48,802 nt of DNA, taken from contig JAGLOJ010000022.1 in the NCBI GenBank assembly GCA_023139045.1, forward strand, positions 1 to 48,802. Reading direction: 5' to 3'. The notes under the pieces were generated by a model. It searched no databases, was not told the origin of the DNA, and saw nothing but the letters and a program-made list of their open reading frames with translations. The stretch comes from Candidatus Sabulitectum sp. (GTDB lineage Bacteria; Fermentibacterota; Fermentibacteria; Fermentibacterales; JCC-6). A program made the translations under genes and the position numbers. This document shows positions 15,758 through 24,540 of the stretch, piece by piece. Every line of letters starts with the position of its first letter. Positions within the stretch are counted from its first letter, which is position 1.

Positions 15758-18094
15758 TTATTCAATAACAACTGTTGGAGCCAGATACAGAGGTCCTTCG
15801 CTGTTGATGAAGGGATGTTCGGATATTTCTTTCGCTGCTTCGAAGACAGAAAGACCTGGCAGGAGGCTGATCGTACCCAATCCGCTGAGTCTGGGAAAAA
15901 TGACGATTTCGGGATTCCGATTGTCCATATCTGCAAGCATTGCAGCATGGGCGATGGCATCAACAACGCCGCCGGTGTAATCAATCAGACCTATTTCAAG
16001 TGCGTCGATACCTGACCAGACCCGTCCTTGTGCAATGGCATCCACTTCATCAAAAGTCATCTCTCTGCCCTTTGCCACAGTGGTGACAAACAGATTGTAG
16101 CCCTCGCGCATTGCGTCAAAACGGTGTTCATACTGTTCTTCAGTGTATGGTTCAAAAGGGTTTCCAGCGTTTCCGGAAGGCCGGATTTCCACTTTTTCCA
16201 CGTTGATGCCAACCATATCCAGAAGGTCACCGAAGACGAATTTTCCACTGATTATTCCGATGGAACCGGTTACCGTCATTTTGTCTGCGAAAATAGCGTC
16301 AGCTCCACAGGCCATGTAGTAACCGCCGCTTGCAGCCACGCTGCCCATACTGACCACTACAGGCATTTGTTCTCTGATGTTTTCTACTGCATGGTGCATG
16401 TCATCGCTGGCCATTGCTTCACCGCCACCGGAGTTGATTCTAAGAACTATTGCCCTGACTCCTTCGGTATTCGCAGCCCGTTCAAGCATTTCAATGACAG
16501 TCTCGCTGCCCATTGTGCGACCCAGAAGCGAACTGCCGCTGTGACCTCCTGTGATGTTGCCGTCAGCAACAACAACGGCAACTCTCGGGTCGAAACCCCA
16601 GTTGGATGACACTGCCGGGAGGTTCGAGTAGAAGACAGGGCTCATCGTTTTAACCGAGTGCCCAAGCTCGTTTTCAACGAACTCCTCGAACTGATCCCTG
16701 TAAAGCAGTGTGTCTGCAAGACCCATGCGGACCATGGACTCACCGGCAAATGGAGACTGGGAAAAAAGAATGCTCATCTGGGCGGGCTCAAGACCTCTGC
16801 CTTCACTTATCCCACGGATCAGCTCTGTTTTATATGTTTCAAGGAGGGCTGTTGTGGCTTCAATCTGAGCTTCCGAGATGTCATATTCTGTAAGCATGTC
16901 ACTGGCGCTTTTAAAAGCTCCTATGTGCATAAGGTCAGGGTATATACCAATCTTGTCCAGAAACCCTCTCACAAAAAAGGTGTAGCCGCTGAACCCGCTG
17001 ATAGATATCTGACCAGCCTTGTGCATGCAGATTGCTCTTGCTGCTGTGGCAGTGTAGTAGGAACCGTTTCCGGCGTATTCCATGTAGGCAAATACAGGTT
17101 TACCGGTGGCTCTGTAGTCTATCATTATCTCTCTGAGTTCCTCTGCCTGAGCAGCACTCAGTGAGTAGTCTGAAAAATCCACCAGAAGACCTTTAACATC
17201 GGAATCATGTGTACCTCTCGCAAGGGCTGCCATCTCAGTTGTGAAGGACGGAACCCTCGGCCCGAGAAAAGATTTTGAAGGAAGTTCATCTCCGTTGGCG
17301 GCGCTGTAGCTGAGGAAATCAGGAAGGGGCTGTATGATGCCTGGCTGCGGATATTCATTGAGAATAAGTTCCGTGGTGGCTCCCAGGTAGTTGCCATCGC
17401 TGATATCCGAGCCGGCGGTAATACCTGCTTTGCCGAAATCAAACTGGATACCGGCGCTGAACATGTCATTCTCTCCGCAGGAACCTCTGAATGTCAAACC
17501 GTCAATTGCCCTGACCTCTACTCCGGTGGCCCAGCGGCTGTCAATTATTCCTGACTCGAACCTGTAGTCTCCGGTGAGTGTGATCGTCTCATCACCAAGG
17601 GGGCGAAGAGCAATACCTGCGATGTAGCAGCCATCAATATCTCCTGTGGATGTGCGGGCTGTGGCTCCGAGGCCGATATGATCGTCCGGCCTCAAGTTCA
17701 GGCCAAAGGTGAAAAACTTTTCGCCTTCCTGGGGATGATTTTTGATGGTGGGATCGTACCATGTGAATCCAAGCCCTGCCGATAAAGAACTTCCGAACAT
17801 GTATGATCCTGAGGTTGTAAACCTTCTGAGACTCTGATTGTCTTCCCACCAGCCGGCCAGGCCGCCTGATTTGTCTTCCAGTGTAAATCTGTCAAAGTGT
17901 TCGAAAGTACTGTCACTGAATATGGCTCCCACGCGCAGTCTGGAGCCGATCAGCCAGCTTGAACCGGCCGGGTTGACGAGCAGTGTGTTGTCAGCTTCTG
18001 GATATGCCGTCCACCAGAATGGCACACTGGGGCCGGGAGCAGGGTCCATAGCCCAGGAAAAAAGGGCCATCGCAATAAGTAAAGAACTACTCAA
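15758..18094 (-). CDS. sppA: SppA-like protease with N-terminal barrel-like domain
   Basis: Signal-peptide-peptidase (S49, Clp-fold serine/lysine protease) of 778 residues. The TTG at 18094 is chosen since AGGTGGTGA stands directly upstream; it yields a signal peptide (SSSLLIAMALFSWA). Residues about 20-255 form a glycine- and aromatic-rich alternating-strand region resembling an outer-membrane barrel (for example AGIALRPLGDETITLTGDYR, then GIQFDFGKAGITAG). Two tandem S49 repeats follow, as in E. coli SppA: the general base is Lys395 (IGAFKSAS) and the nucleophile is Ser589 (GSVAASGGYYMACGADAIF), with RINSGGGEA preceding. Known SppA is an inner-membrane enzyme, so the extra domain suggests a different location. 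It lies downstream of the Omp85-like gene with an 82-base gap. Confidence 0.88.
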   Translation of the reverse strand: MSSSLLIAMALFSWAMDPAPGPSVPFWWTAYPEADNTLLVNPAGSSWLIGSRLRVGAIFSDSTFEHFDRFTLEDKSGGLAGWWEDNQSLRRFTTSGSYMFGSSLSAGLGFTWYDPTIKNHPQEGEKFFTFGLNLRPDDHIGLGATARTSTGDIDGCYIAGIALRPLGDETITLTGDYRFESGIIDSRWATGVEVRAIDGLTFRGSCGENDMFSAGIQFDFGKAGITAGSDISDGNYLGATTELILNEYPQPGIIQPLPDFLSYSAANGDELPSKSFLGPRVPSFTTEMAALARGTHDSDVKGLLVDFSDYSLSAAQAEELREIMIDYRATGKPVFAYMEYAGNGSYYTATAARAICMHKAGQISISGFSGYTFFVRGFLDKIGIYPDLMHIGAFKSASDMLTEYDISEAQIEATTALLETYKTELIRGISEGRGLEPAQMSILFSQSPFAGESMVRMGLADTLLYRDQFEEFVENELGHSVKTMSPVFYSNLPAVSSNWGFDPRVAVVVADGNITGGHSGSSLLGRTMGSETVIEMLERAANTEGVRAIVLRINSGGGEAMASDDMHHAVENIREQMPVVVSMGSVAASGGYYMACGADAIFADKMTVTGSIGIISGKFVFGDLLDMVGINVEKVEIRPSGNAGNPFEPYTEEQYEHRFDAMREGYNLFVTTVAKGREMTFDEVDAIAQGRVWSGIDALEIGLIDYTGGVVDAIAHAAMLADMDNRNPEIVIFPRLSGLGTISLLPGLSVFEAAKEISEHPFINSEGPLYLAPTVVIE

Positions 18095-18176
18095 AACTTC
18101 ACCACCTTTTAGTTGAGGATACATAAGAATTTGTACGCAACCTACTGAATCAGTGGTGAATAATGCAAAAAACGGT

Positions 18177-19202
18177 TTAGAATGCCTGATCGAATCCGCT
18201 CTGTATCAACATTCCTTCGTCACCCCAGGCGGCGTCTATACGCATTTCTGCTGCAGGATTTATCCTGAACCTCAAGCCGCAACCAACGTCTGTATGCAGG
18301 CCGTTGACTGAAAGTTCTTTGAATTCCTCTGCAACTTCTCCAGCTTCGGCAAAAACTGTCACAGCAACGGTCAGCGACTTGTTCCCCTCTACATCCCTAA
18401 GGGAGAACAGCTCTTCTTTAATTTCAAACTGATAGAGTGTCCATACAGGACCCGTAAACCGGCAGTCGCTGTAGCCCCTGAAATTCTTGTTCTGCCCTAT
18501 ACCTGAAGCGTAGGGAACCGGAGTGTCCGCAACATTGAATTGCCTGTGTGCTCTGGCACCCAGTGCGATCTCCCCGCCTGTCCAGGGTCTGAAAGTGCTT
18601 TTGATCTTTCCCGTCACACCGCTGTAAGAGACATCTCCCGCTTGAAAGAAGCCCAGGGTACTTACAAGCATTTCACCACAGAGCGGGATCGGCATCACAT
18701 AACCGATTCTTCCGTTGAGCCCTGCTGTCCAGGTTGAAGCAAATGCATCTCCAGGAAGCCTGTCCCAGAGAATGCTTTCCTCACGGTTGAAAACAGTTGA
18801 ATGTCTCACATCCAATCCGCCTGTAACAAAGAAACCGTTGTCTGCAGGGATGGTAAAATCAACAAGAAGGTTTCTCTTTTCAAAATCCATTCTGGCGGAA
18901 GAGTCGGCGTTTGTGGCATTGCCCCAGCCATACCACTTCTTTTCAAGAACTTTCCGGTACTCCAGACTGGATGAAAGCAATCCATTGTCTAATTTTCTGA
19001 CCATGCCAGGTTGGAACTTTATTACGCCTGCTGTACCATAGTAGGTGTCGATGGTGAACTGCCCGACAGGAGAGGTCAGGGGGAAAACAAGGAAACCGCC
19101 GAGAATGAAGCCGGAAGAGGCGGAATAACCCAGAGCGGGCAGGGCTGTGAATGCACTTGCTGCTGCCGTGATGAGAATAAGAGTGAGTATTGTCTGTCTC
19201 AT
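18177..19202 (-). CDS. Omp85/surface-antigen-like outer-membrane protein
   Basis: A 341-residue exported beta-barrel protein. The ATG at 19202 has an excellent AGGAGGAAAC ribosome site and gives a signal peptide (MRQTILTLILITAAASAFTALPA). The C-terminal part has NFRGYSDCRFTGPVWTLYQFEIKEELF, recalling the (V/L)RGY and E-x-R motifs of the Omp85/BamA barrel domain (the surface-antigen family), and DVGCGLRFRINPAAEMRIDAAWG, typical of the last strands. No POTRA domains are present, so it is a stand-alone barrel, not BamA. It is followed by sppA and divergent from the polysaccharide operon. Confidence 0.7.
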   Translation of the reverse strand: MRQTILTLILITAAASAFTALPALGYSASSGFILGGFLVFPLTSPVGQFTIDTYYGTAGVIKFQPGMVRKLDNGLLSSSLEYRKVLEKKWYGWGNATNADSSARMDFEKRNLLVDFTIPADNGFFVTGGLDVRHSTVFNREESILWDRLPGDAFASTWTAGLNGRIGYVMPIPLCGEMLVSTLGFFQAGDVSYSGVTGKIKSTFRPWTGGEIALGARAHRQFNVADTPVPYASGIGQNKNFRGYSDCRFTGPVWTLYQFEIKEELFSLRDVEGNKSLTVAVTVFAEAGEVAEEFKELSVNGLHTDVGCGLRFRINPAAEMRIDAAWGDEGMLIQSGFDQAF

Positions 19203-19310
19203 GTTTCCTCCTGGTATGTTGGTGTTTGTGTCTTCCGGGAACATACTTCCTCGTGTTTGTTTCAGGGAGGAGTTCGAGTGGAAGCGTAGTACTCCGGCAA
19301 TAAGCAATGG

Positions 19311-19316
19311 ATTATA
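19311..19316 (-). promoter_or_regulatory. possible -10 box for the Omp85-like gene
   Basis: On the minus strand a perfect TATAAT stands about 108 bases before the ATG at 19202. No good -35 match was found. The same 153-base divergent region must also hold the promoter of the polysaccharide operon, where a TATATT occurs on the plus strand at 19313-19318. Confidence 0.3.
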
Positions 19317-19355
19317 TTGCCACAAACTGTGAAACCGGGAGGGTGGAGGCGGAGA

Positions 19356-20063
19356 TTGAGTAAACCACTTATTATCATACCTACCTACAATGAGCTTGAA
19401 AATATCAGGAGCATGATTCCCCGATTGCTTGAGCTTCCCATTGAGGCCAGTATTCTAGTGGTCGATGATTCCAGTCCCGACGGAACCGGCGATGCGGTAC
19501 TCTCATTCAAAGACACGGGCAGGGTTCATCTGCTCAGCAGACCGGAAAAGAAAGGTCTGGGGCAGGCTTATGTGGCGGGTTTTACCTGGGCACTTGAAAG
19601 AGCTGAATTTGATCCAATCATACAGATGGATGCGGATTTTTCCCATGATCCTGACTCTGTTCCCGTTCTGGTGAAGGAACTGGAAACTCATGACTTTGTC
19701 ATTGGCTCCAGGTATGTGAGCGGGGTGAATGTGGTGAACTGGCCTCTCCACCGTCTTATGCTTTCCTGGTTCGCCAACAAGTATTCAAAGATTGTTACAG
19801 GTCTCCCCATCGAAGATGCCACCGGCGGTTTTAAAGCTTTCAGGAGATCTGCCCTGAGTAAACTTGACCTTTCCACTATCAGATCAGATGGATACTCATT
19901 CCAGATAGAGGTCACGTACAAGTTGTACAAGGCAAAATGCTCGGTAACTGAGGTACCAATTGTCTTTATTGACAGACATTCCGGGACATCGAAGATGTCT
20001 CGCTCCATTGTCTGGGAAGCTGCCTGGATGGTCTGGCATATTCGTTTCCCATGGCTTTTCTGA
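19356..20063 (+). CDS. polyprenol-phosphate glycosyltransferase (GT2, DPM1-like)
   Basis: GT2-family enzyme resembling polyprenol-phosphate mannosyl- or glucosyltransferases, which charge a lipid carrier with a single sugar. It is 235 residues long with the core motifs IIIPTYNELENI, VVDDSSPDGTGD, QMDADFSHDP (DXD type) and ATGGFKAFRRSAL. It lacks the C-terminal membrane domain found in some relatives. The TTG at 19356 is chosen because GGAGG lies six bases upstream; an ATG at 19317 would precede it. It is the first gene of the 16-gene polysaccharide operon, with the propeller gene nine bases downstream. Confidence 0.88.
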   Translation: MSKPLIIIPTYNELENIRSMIPRLLELPIEASILVVDDSSPDGTGDAVLSFKDTGRVHLLSRPEKKGLGQAYVAGFTWALERAEFDPIIQMDADFSHDPDSVPVLVKELETHDFVIGSRYVSGVNVVNWPLHRLMLSWFANKYSKIVTGLPIEDATGGFKAFRRSALSKLDLSTIRSDGYSFQIEVTYKLYKAKCSVTEVPIVFIDRHSGTSKMSRSIVWEAAWMVWHIRFPWLF

Positions 20064-20072
20064 GAGGATAGT

Positions 20073-22322
20073 ATGCAAATCCTATTTTACATCCTGCTGG
20101 CGGCAACCCCTCAATGGGAACTGAATACCTCCATTTCTTATGTATACAATATTCAGTCTGACGGAAGTGACGGAGTATGGTGTGCATCTTCTGGAGGCGT
20201 GTTTCATTACTCGGAAGAATCCGGTATTGGAACGATTTTCTCATGCCCCGGAGATCTCCCCATTCCTGATTGTCGTGACATTCTTCTTGATTCCGGTAAT
20301 CGTCTGTGGGTCGCAACTGAGGGTAAATATCTTGTAATGAAAGACGGGGATGTCTGGACGAATTACAGCAGCTTTAACGGTGTTCCCGGTCAGGGCAGAG
20401 TAAATGCCCTGGCAGAGTCAGGCGGGTATATATGGATAGGCTGTGACGGAGGGTTTGCTCGCGGGGATGAAAATGGATTTGTTCCCATACCCGGCAGTGT
20501 TTTCAGCCCTGATGATGTGTATTCCATTTCAGAAAGGAATGATACACTCTGGTTGTGTACCAGCAGAGGAATATACTCTCTTCCTTCTACTTACACACCA
20601 TTTTCTCCCGCTTCATGGACCCACTGGCCGGAGACGCAGGGTCTTCAGCTTACTCGCGTGAGAGTTGGTGAACATTCCATCTACGCCTGTGGAGGCAGTG
20701 GTGCTGTTGAGCTTTCACCCGGCGGTGGTTCTTTCCAGTTCATCATTGATTACACCTCAGTTTCAGACAGTGCAATTGTGGATGTGATGGAAACTTCACA
20801 CGGTCTGCTTGCTGCAGGGCATGGAGTGGTTTACAGTCGTAACGGTTCAAACTGGAGTGAATTTGGCAGCGGTCTTCCTTCTGCTCGCTGGCCAACCGTT
20901 CTTTTTGAACTGAACAGTGGAATATTCAGTGGTTTCTCCTATGTAGATAACATTATCGATCTTAATAATTCTCAGACAGGTCTCGGCTTTTACCATTTAC
21001 AGGAAGGTTCCTGGGAGCACATTCCAATTCCCGGTATACAGTGTAAAAAAACTCACCAGATGGTTTCCTGTGAGGATGGGCGGGTGTACGTTGGTACCTA
21101 TGCCCGTGGAGTTCAGGCCTACTTCCCCGGATATGGCTGGCGAAGTTATGTGGAGGAGGATGGGATGCCTAACAGCTCGCAGACCTTTACCGTTGCTGCA
21201 GATCCAACCGGCAATGTATGGGCTTCTTCATATCACCACGGTCTTTCCTGTATTATGGACAATGGTACATACGAAAGTCAGGGTGATACAATTCTTACTT
21301 TTGTGAAAGACACGCTGGAATGGCACAGCCAGGAAGCTACAATAATCTACGAGGATCATATTCCTAACAATCAACCAGTGATGATGTCTTCGCAGGGTAG
21401 CGGTATGTGGGCCGCTTTCTGTCAGTATGATCCAGCGGGGCATCCGGAAGAGTCAAGTGGCATTCTGGGGTTCAACGGAGATCCGCTCGGTACAATGAAC
21501 TGGGCACCAAGAATCAGCCATGACGGTATTGCCTCTGTGAATGTCAGGGCAGTCTATCCCGCATCTGAGGACAGCCTGTGGATCGCCTTTAAAACAGGTG
21601 CCGGCTGTCAGCTTCTTGTTCATTCTGGAAACCCTGCTGATCCTTCGCGTGATTTCTGGTATCCCGCTTCCGGACAGGCATATACAACATCTTCCGGTCT
21701 TCCCTCAAGTGAAGTATTCTGCTTCCTGAATGTACAGGGTATCGGGCTTCTCGCCGGCACCGGCGAGGGACTTGCCCTCTGGACAGGCAGTGGATTTGCT
21801 CCATACATGAGTATTACCGGGCAGATAAAGAGCATGTCCATGGACTTGCGGGGAAGAATCTGGTGTCTGGGTGCATCGGGTATTTACAGGATTGCCGACG
21901 GAGAGGTTGATATGTTCACCGGGTATAACAGTGATTATGTCCCGTCTGATCTTTACAGCTGGGAGTATTCCACAAGAGATGAGGTGAACGGTGGAGTGTT
22001 TTTATCTTCAGAGAAAGGTCTCTGGCTTGTTACCCAGGATGGTGGCGTAAGCCCCGCTGGAAGTGGAGTATCCTTTTATCCTCAACCGTTTATCTCCGGC
22101 GAGGATCAGTTGCGACTGTGCGGTCCCGATGATGACATTCCCGTCGCAGTTGATTTTTTCAGGCTTGATGGCTCCCATGCTGGAACAGTGGAGGCGTTGT
22201 CAGTTTCCAGCTGGATATGGGATGGATTTCTGGATGGAGATATCGTTGCCGGAGGAGTATACATGGTGCTTGTTACCGTTAATAACACGGTTTATCAGGG
22301 CAGAATATCGGTGGTGCGATGA
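20073..22322 (+). CDS. secreted beta-propeller with FlgD/T9SS-like C-terminus
   Basis: A 749-residue exported protein. A short signal peptide (MQILFYILLAATPQ) is followed by two-component-regulator-propeller-type repeats, each with a pattern like D-x-G-x-x-W-x-G-T-x-x-G-(L/I/V): YIWIGCDGGFARGD, DTLWLCTSRGIYSL, GNVWASSYHHGL, DSLWIAFKTGAG and GRIWCLGASGIYRI. The last 90 residues form a Y-P-Q-P-F start, a WDGFLDGDIVAGGVYM core and a final GRISVVR, resembling the FlgD Ig-like or type 9 secretion sorting domain. No kinase or DNA-binding part is present. It sits inside the polysaccharide operon; the next gene overlaps its stop (ATGA). A structural or enzyme-docking role is possible, but no catalytic site was recognised. 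Confidence 0.82.
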   Translation: MQILFYILLAATPQWELNTSISYVYNIQSDGSDGVWCASSGGVFHYSEESGIGTIFSCPGDLPIPDCRDILLDSGNRLWVATEGKYLVMKDGDVWTNYSSFNGVPGQGRVNALAESGGYIWIGCDGGFARGDENGFVPIPGSVFSPDDVYSISERNDTLWLCTSRGIYSLPSTYTPFSPASWTHWPETQGLQLTRVRVGEHSIYACGGSGAVELSPGGGSFQFIIDYTSVSDSAIVDVMETSHGLLAAGHGVVYSRNGSNWSEFGSGLPSARWPTVLFELNSGIFSGFSYVDNIIDLNNSQTGLGFYHLQEGSWEHIPIPGIQCKKTHQMVSCEDGRVYVGTYARGVQAYFPGYGWRSYVEEDGMPNSSQTFTVAADPTGNVWASSYHHGLSCIMDNGTYESQGDTILTFVKDTLEWHSQEATIIYEDHIPNNQPVMMSSQGSGMWAAFCQYDPAGHPEESSGILGFNGDPLGTMNWAPRISHDGIASVNVRAVYPASEDSLWIAFKTGAGCQLLVHSGNPADPSRDFWYPASGQAYTTSSGLPSSEVFCFLNVQGIGLLAGTGEGLALWTGSGFAPYMSITGQIKSMSMDLRGRIWCLGASGIYRIADGEVDMFTGYNSDYVPSDLYSWEYSTRDEVNGGVFLSSEKGLWLVTQDGGVSPAGSGVSFYPQPFISGEDQLRLCGPDDDIPVAVDFFRLDGSHAGTVEALSVSSWIWDGFLDGDIVAGGVYMVLVTVNNTVYQGRISVVR

Positions 22323-23296
22323 GTATCAAGGTTCGAAGAGTATCGAGCGAAGACAGAGCAGTCTGGGCTGCATTTGTGGAAAGATCAAACAACGGGACGG
22401 TTTTTCATACGCCGACCTTTCTTGATTACCATCCAGAGGGTAGATTTGATAACCATCATCTTGTGATTGAAAGCAGTTCCGGTAAACCAATGGCCTTTAT
22501 TCCCGGTGCGATTACCCAGTGGGATGACGGTGCCTGGTTCAGAAGCTATCCCGGAGCCTCCTACGGTGGCCCTGTTCTGGATGACAGCCTGGGTCTTGAC
22601 AAGGTGGAAAGGCTGACGGATGCACTTATCCGCTACTGCAGACAGCGCGGATTTGTGGGAATAGAAATGACCCCACCTCCGATTTCCTACTACAGGCGAC
22701 CGCACAACTACATTGATTTTTCTCTGATCAAGAACGGATTTGAATACAAAAAGCGTGAACTGACCGCAGTGATCGATCTTCAGAGACTGGGTGAAGAAAT
22801 TGATCTTGGATTCAGCCAGTCAGCAAGAAGAGGCGTTCGCAAGGCAATCAAGTCCGGTCTTCGTGTTGTTGAGGATAATGATTATTCTAAATTTTACCCT
22901 GTTCTTGCAGACAATCTGAAGGACAGGCACGGGGTAGACCCTACCCATTCCCTTGAAGAGTTGAACATGCTCAGGGATCTTCTCGGCCCAAACAGCATCA
23001 GGCAGTTCATTTCGGTTGATGATTCCGGTGAGGTGTATGCCGGGATGATAATGTTCCACTGCAATCCCAGGGTGACTCTGGCTTTTTACATTTCCCACAA
23101 TGAGGAACACCAGGCTATGCGTCCGGTAAACATTGTTTACCGGGAGGTTATCAGCTGGGCAAGGAAGATGGGCTATCATTATCTTGATCTTGGAACCTAT
23201 ACACTTAATATGGAAGTCAACTACGGTCTGTGCCGGTTCAAAGAATCATTTTCTGCCAGGGGACAATTCCGAAACACTTTCACAGGCAAGATATAA
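22319..23296 (+). CDS. FemAB/GNAT-like ligase
   Basis: A 325-residue protein of the GNAT-like FemAB superfamily (PF13480-like), which in other bacteria transfers amino acids to peptidoglycan precursors or occurs in exopolysaccharide clusters. Features are HTPTFLDYHP near residue 30, FIPGAITQWDDGAWFRSYPGASYGGPV, the SQSARRGVRKAIKSGLRVVE segment typical of the second GNAT half, and FYISHNEEHQAMRPVNIVYREVISWA with YHYLDLGTY near the end. No signal peptide. Its ATG overlaps the propeller stop by four bases (22319-22322), and the next gene starts two bases after its stop, so coupling is likely. The acceptor could be a sugar or a muropeptide; this cannot be told from sequence alone. Confidence 0.8.
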   Translation: MSIKVRRVSSEDRAVWAAFVERSNNGTVFHTPTFLDYHPEGRFDNHHLVIESSSGKPMAFIPGAITQWDDGAWFRSYPGASYGGPVLDDSLGLDKVERLTDALIRYCRQRGFVGIEMTPPPISYYRRPHNYIDFSLIKNGFEYKKRELTAVIDLQRLGEEIDLGFSQSARRGVRKAIKSGLRVVEDNDYSKFYPVLADNLKDRHGVDPTHSLEELNMLRDLLGPNSIRQFISVDDSGEVYAGMIMFHCNPRVTLAFYISHNEEHQAMRPVNIVYREVISWARKMGYHYLDLGTYTLNMEVNYGLCRFKESFSARGQFRNTFTGKI

Positions 23297-23298
23297 AC

Positions 23299-24540
23299 TT
23301 GACGGATCTGCGTACCATTCTGGCCTGGAGCGGTCTTCTCATCATGCTTTTCGGTGGAAGACTTATGACAACGGATGTTGCCGCCCAGTATCAGGTTGCC
23401 GAGTCGGTTTACGGTGTTCGTGATCTCTTTACCTCCGAGGACGGGTGGCATGTTTCCGGTGTAAGATCCGACAATTATGTGCCGCATGCTCCCGGGTATT
23501 CAGCGATTCTTCTTCCCGCTGCAGGTACAGGTCTGCTCCTCGGTCTTGCCGCCGGGAAAGTGGCTGCTGCATTAACAAGTGCTGTAGCCAGCGTATTGCT
23601 TGTTCTGGCTGTGAAAAAACTGGCAGAGGGCTTCATGGGCAGGATGGAATTCGGCAGATTTCTTCTTGTGATGGTCGGTGCCATGGCGTTGATCTACGGG
23701 CGAATGCCGTACGATGTCACCTCTGCTGCCGCACTTGTTCTGTGGGGAGCCTGGTTCATGCAGACAGACAAACCTTTTATTGCGGGAGTTCTTCTCGGTG
23801 CCGCTCTTCTGGTCCGCCCTGATTCAGTGGTTCTTCTGCCTATGTACTGGACGGAGGAGAAACATCTGGAGAAATTCGCTCTTGCCGCAGCCGGGGCCTT
23901 TCCATTTGTTCTTGGAATACTGGGGTACAATTATTACCGGTTCGGTTCGATCTTATCGGATGGACATTCTCAGGATCCGGCTATCGTTGTAGACATGTTC
24001 AGCAGGGGGATTCCCGGTCTTCTGTTCAGTCCGGGGAAGGGATTGTTCTGGTATGCTCCTCTGACCATTATTGCAATTTTTCACTGCGGTGACTGGCGGT
24101 TCTGGAGCCCTTTTGCATTCTCACTGGTTCTTCACGGATTTCTCCATGACTGGACCGGTGGTACCGGATGGGGCCCCCGTTTTCTCTTCATGATTCTTCC
24201 TGTTCTGTTCATGCCGCTGATGAGGCCGGGTACCGGGGGAAAACTGTTCAGGATACTGGCGGTAATTTCTGTGCTTATAACTGCTGCTGCCGGCATTACC
24301 GATACCAATGCTCTTGAACAACGGCTTGGCGCAGATGAATTCGACTCTCAGTCACGGCAGACGGTTGTCTGGTCTCCGAGCCGTTCGCCACTGCTTCAAA
24401 CACTGCTTCATCCTGATGTTACCCGCCCCGACCTGCTTGGTTACCATGCTGCCGGTATTCCAGGGGCTCTGGCGCAGCTTGCTGCCGGAGCCGCTCTGTT
24501 TCTATATGCATTAAAGGGGAAGAGGTGGAAAAAGGCGTGA
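23299..24540 (+). CDS. multi-pass membrane protein, GT-C-like
   Basis: A 413-residue integral membrane protein with about 10 hydrophobic segments (for example ILAWSGLLIMLFGG, SAILLPAAGTGLLLGLAAGKVAAAL, FLLVMVGAMALIYG, AALVLWGAWFM and FLFMILPVLFMPLM). An early acidic pair (TTDVAAQYQVAESVY) and charged loops resemble lipid-linked-sugar GT-C glycosyltransferases or Wzy-type polymerases, but no signature proves this. The TTG at 23299 is chosen: an in-frame ATG at 23230 would overlap the previous gene by 67 bases. It would fit a polymerase or lipid-linked sugar transferase, since no other Wzy candidate is visible in the operon. Confidence 0.68.
   Translation: MTDLRTILAWSGLLIMLFGGRLMTTDVAAQYQVAESVYGVRDLFTSEDGWHVSGVRSDNYVPHAPGYSAILLPAAGTGLLLGLAAGKVAAALTSAVASVLLVLAVKKLAEGFMGRMEFGRFLLVMVGAMALIYGRMPYDVTSAAALVLWGAWFMQTDKPFIAGVLLGAALLVRPDSVVLLPMYWTEEKHLEKFALAAAGAFPFVLGILGYNYYRFGSILSDGHSQDPAIVVDMFSRGIPGLLFSPGKGLFWYAPLTIIAIFHCGDWRFWSPFAFSLVLHGFLHDWTGGTGWGPRFLFMILPVLFMPLMRPGTGGKLFRILAVISVLITAAAGITDTNALEQRLGADEFDSQSRQTVVWSPSRSPLLQTLLHPDVTRPDLLGYHAAGIPGALAQLAAGAALFLYALKGKRWKKA

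Noticed and set aside
15519-15980. Plus-strand frame in the sppA/DUF1846 gap
   Set aside because: It runs into the antisense of the sppA gene and shows no motif.
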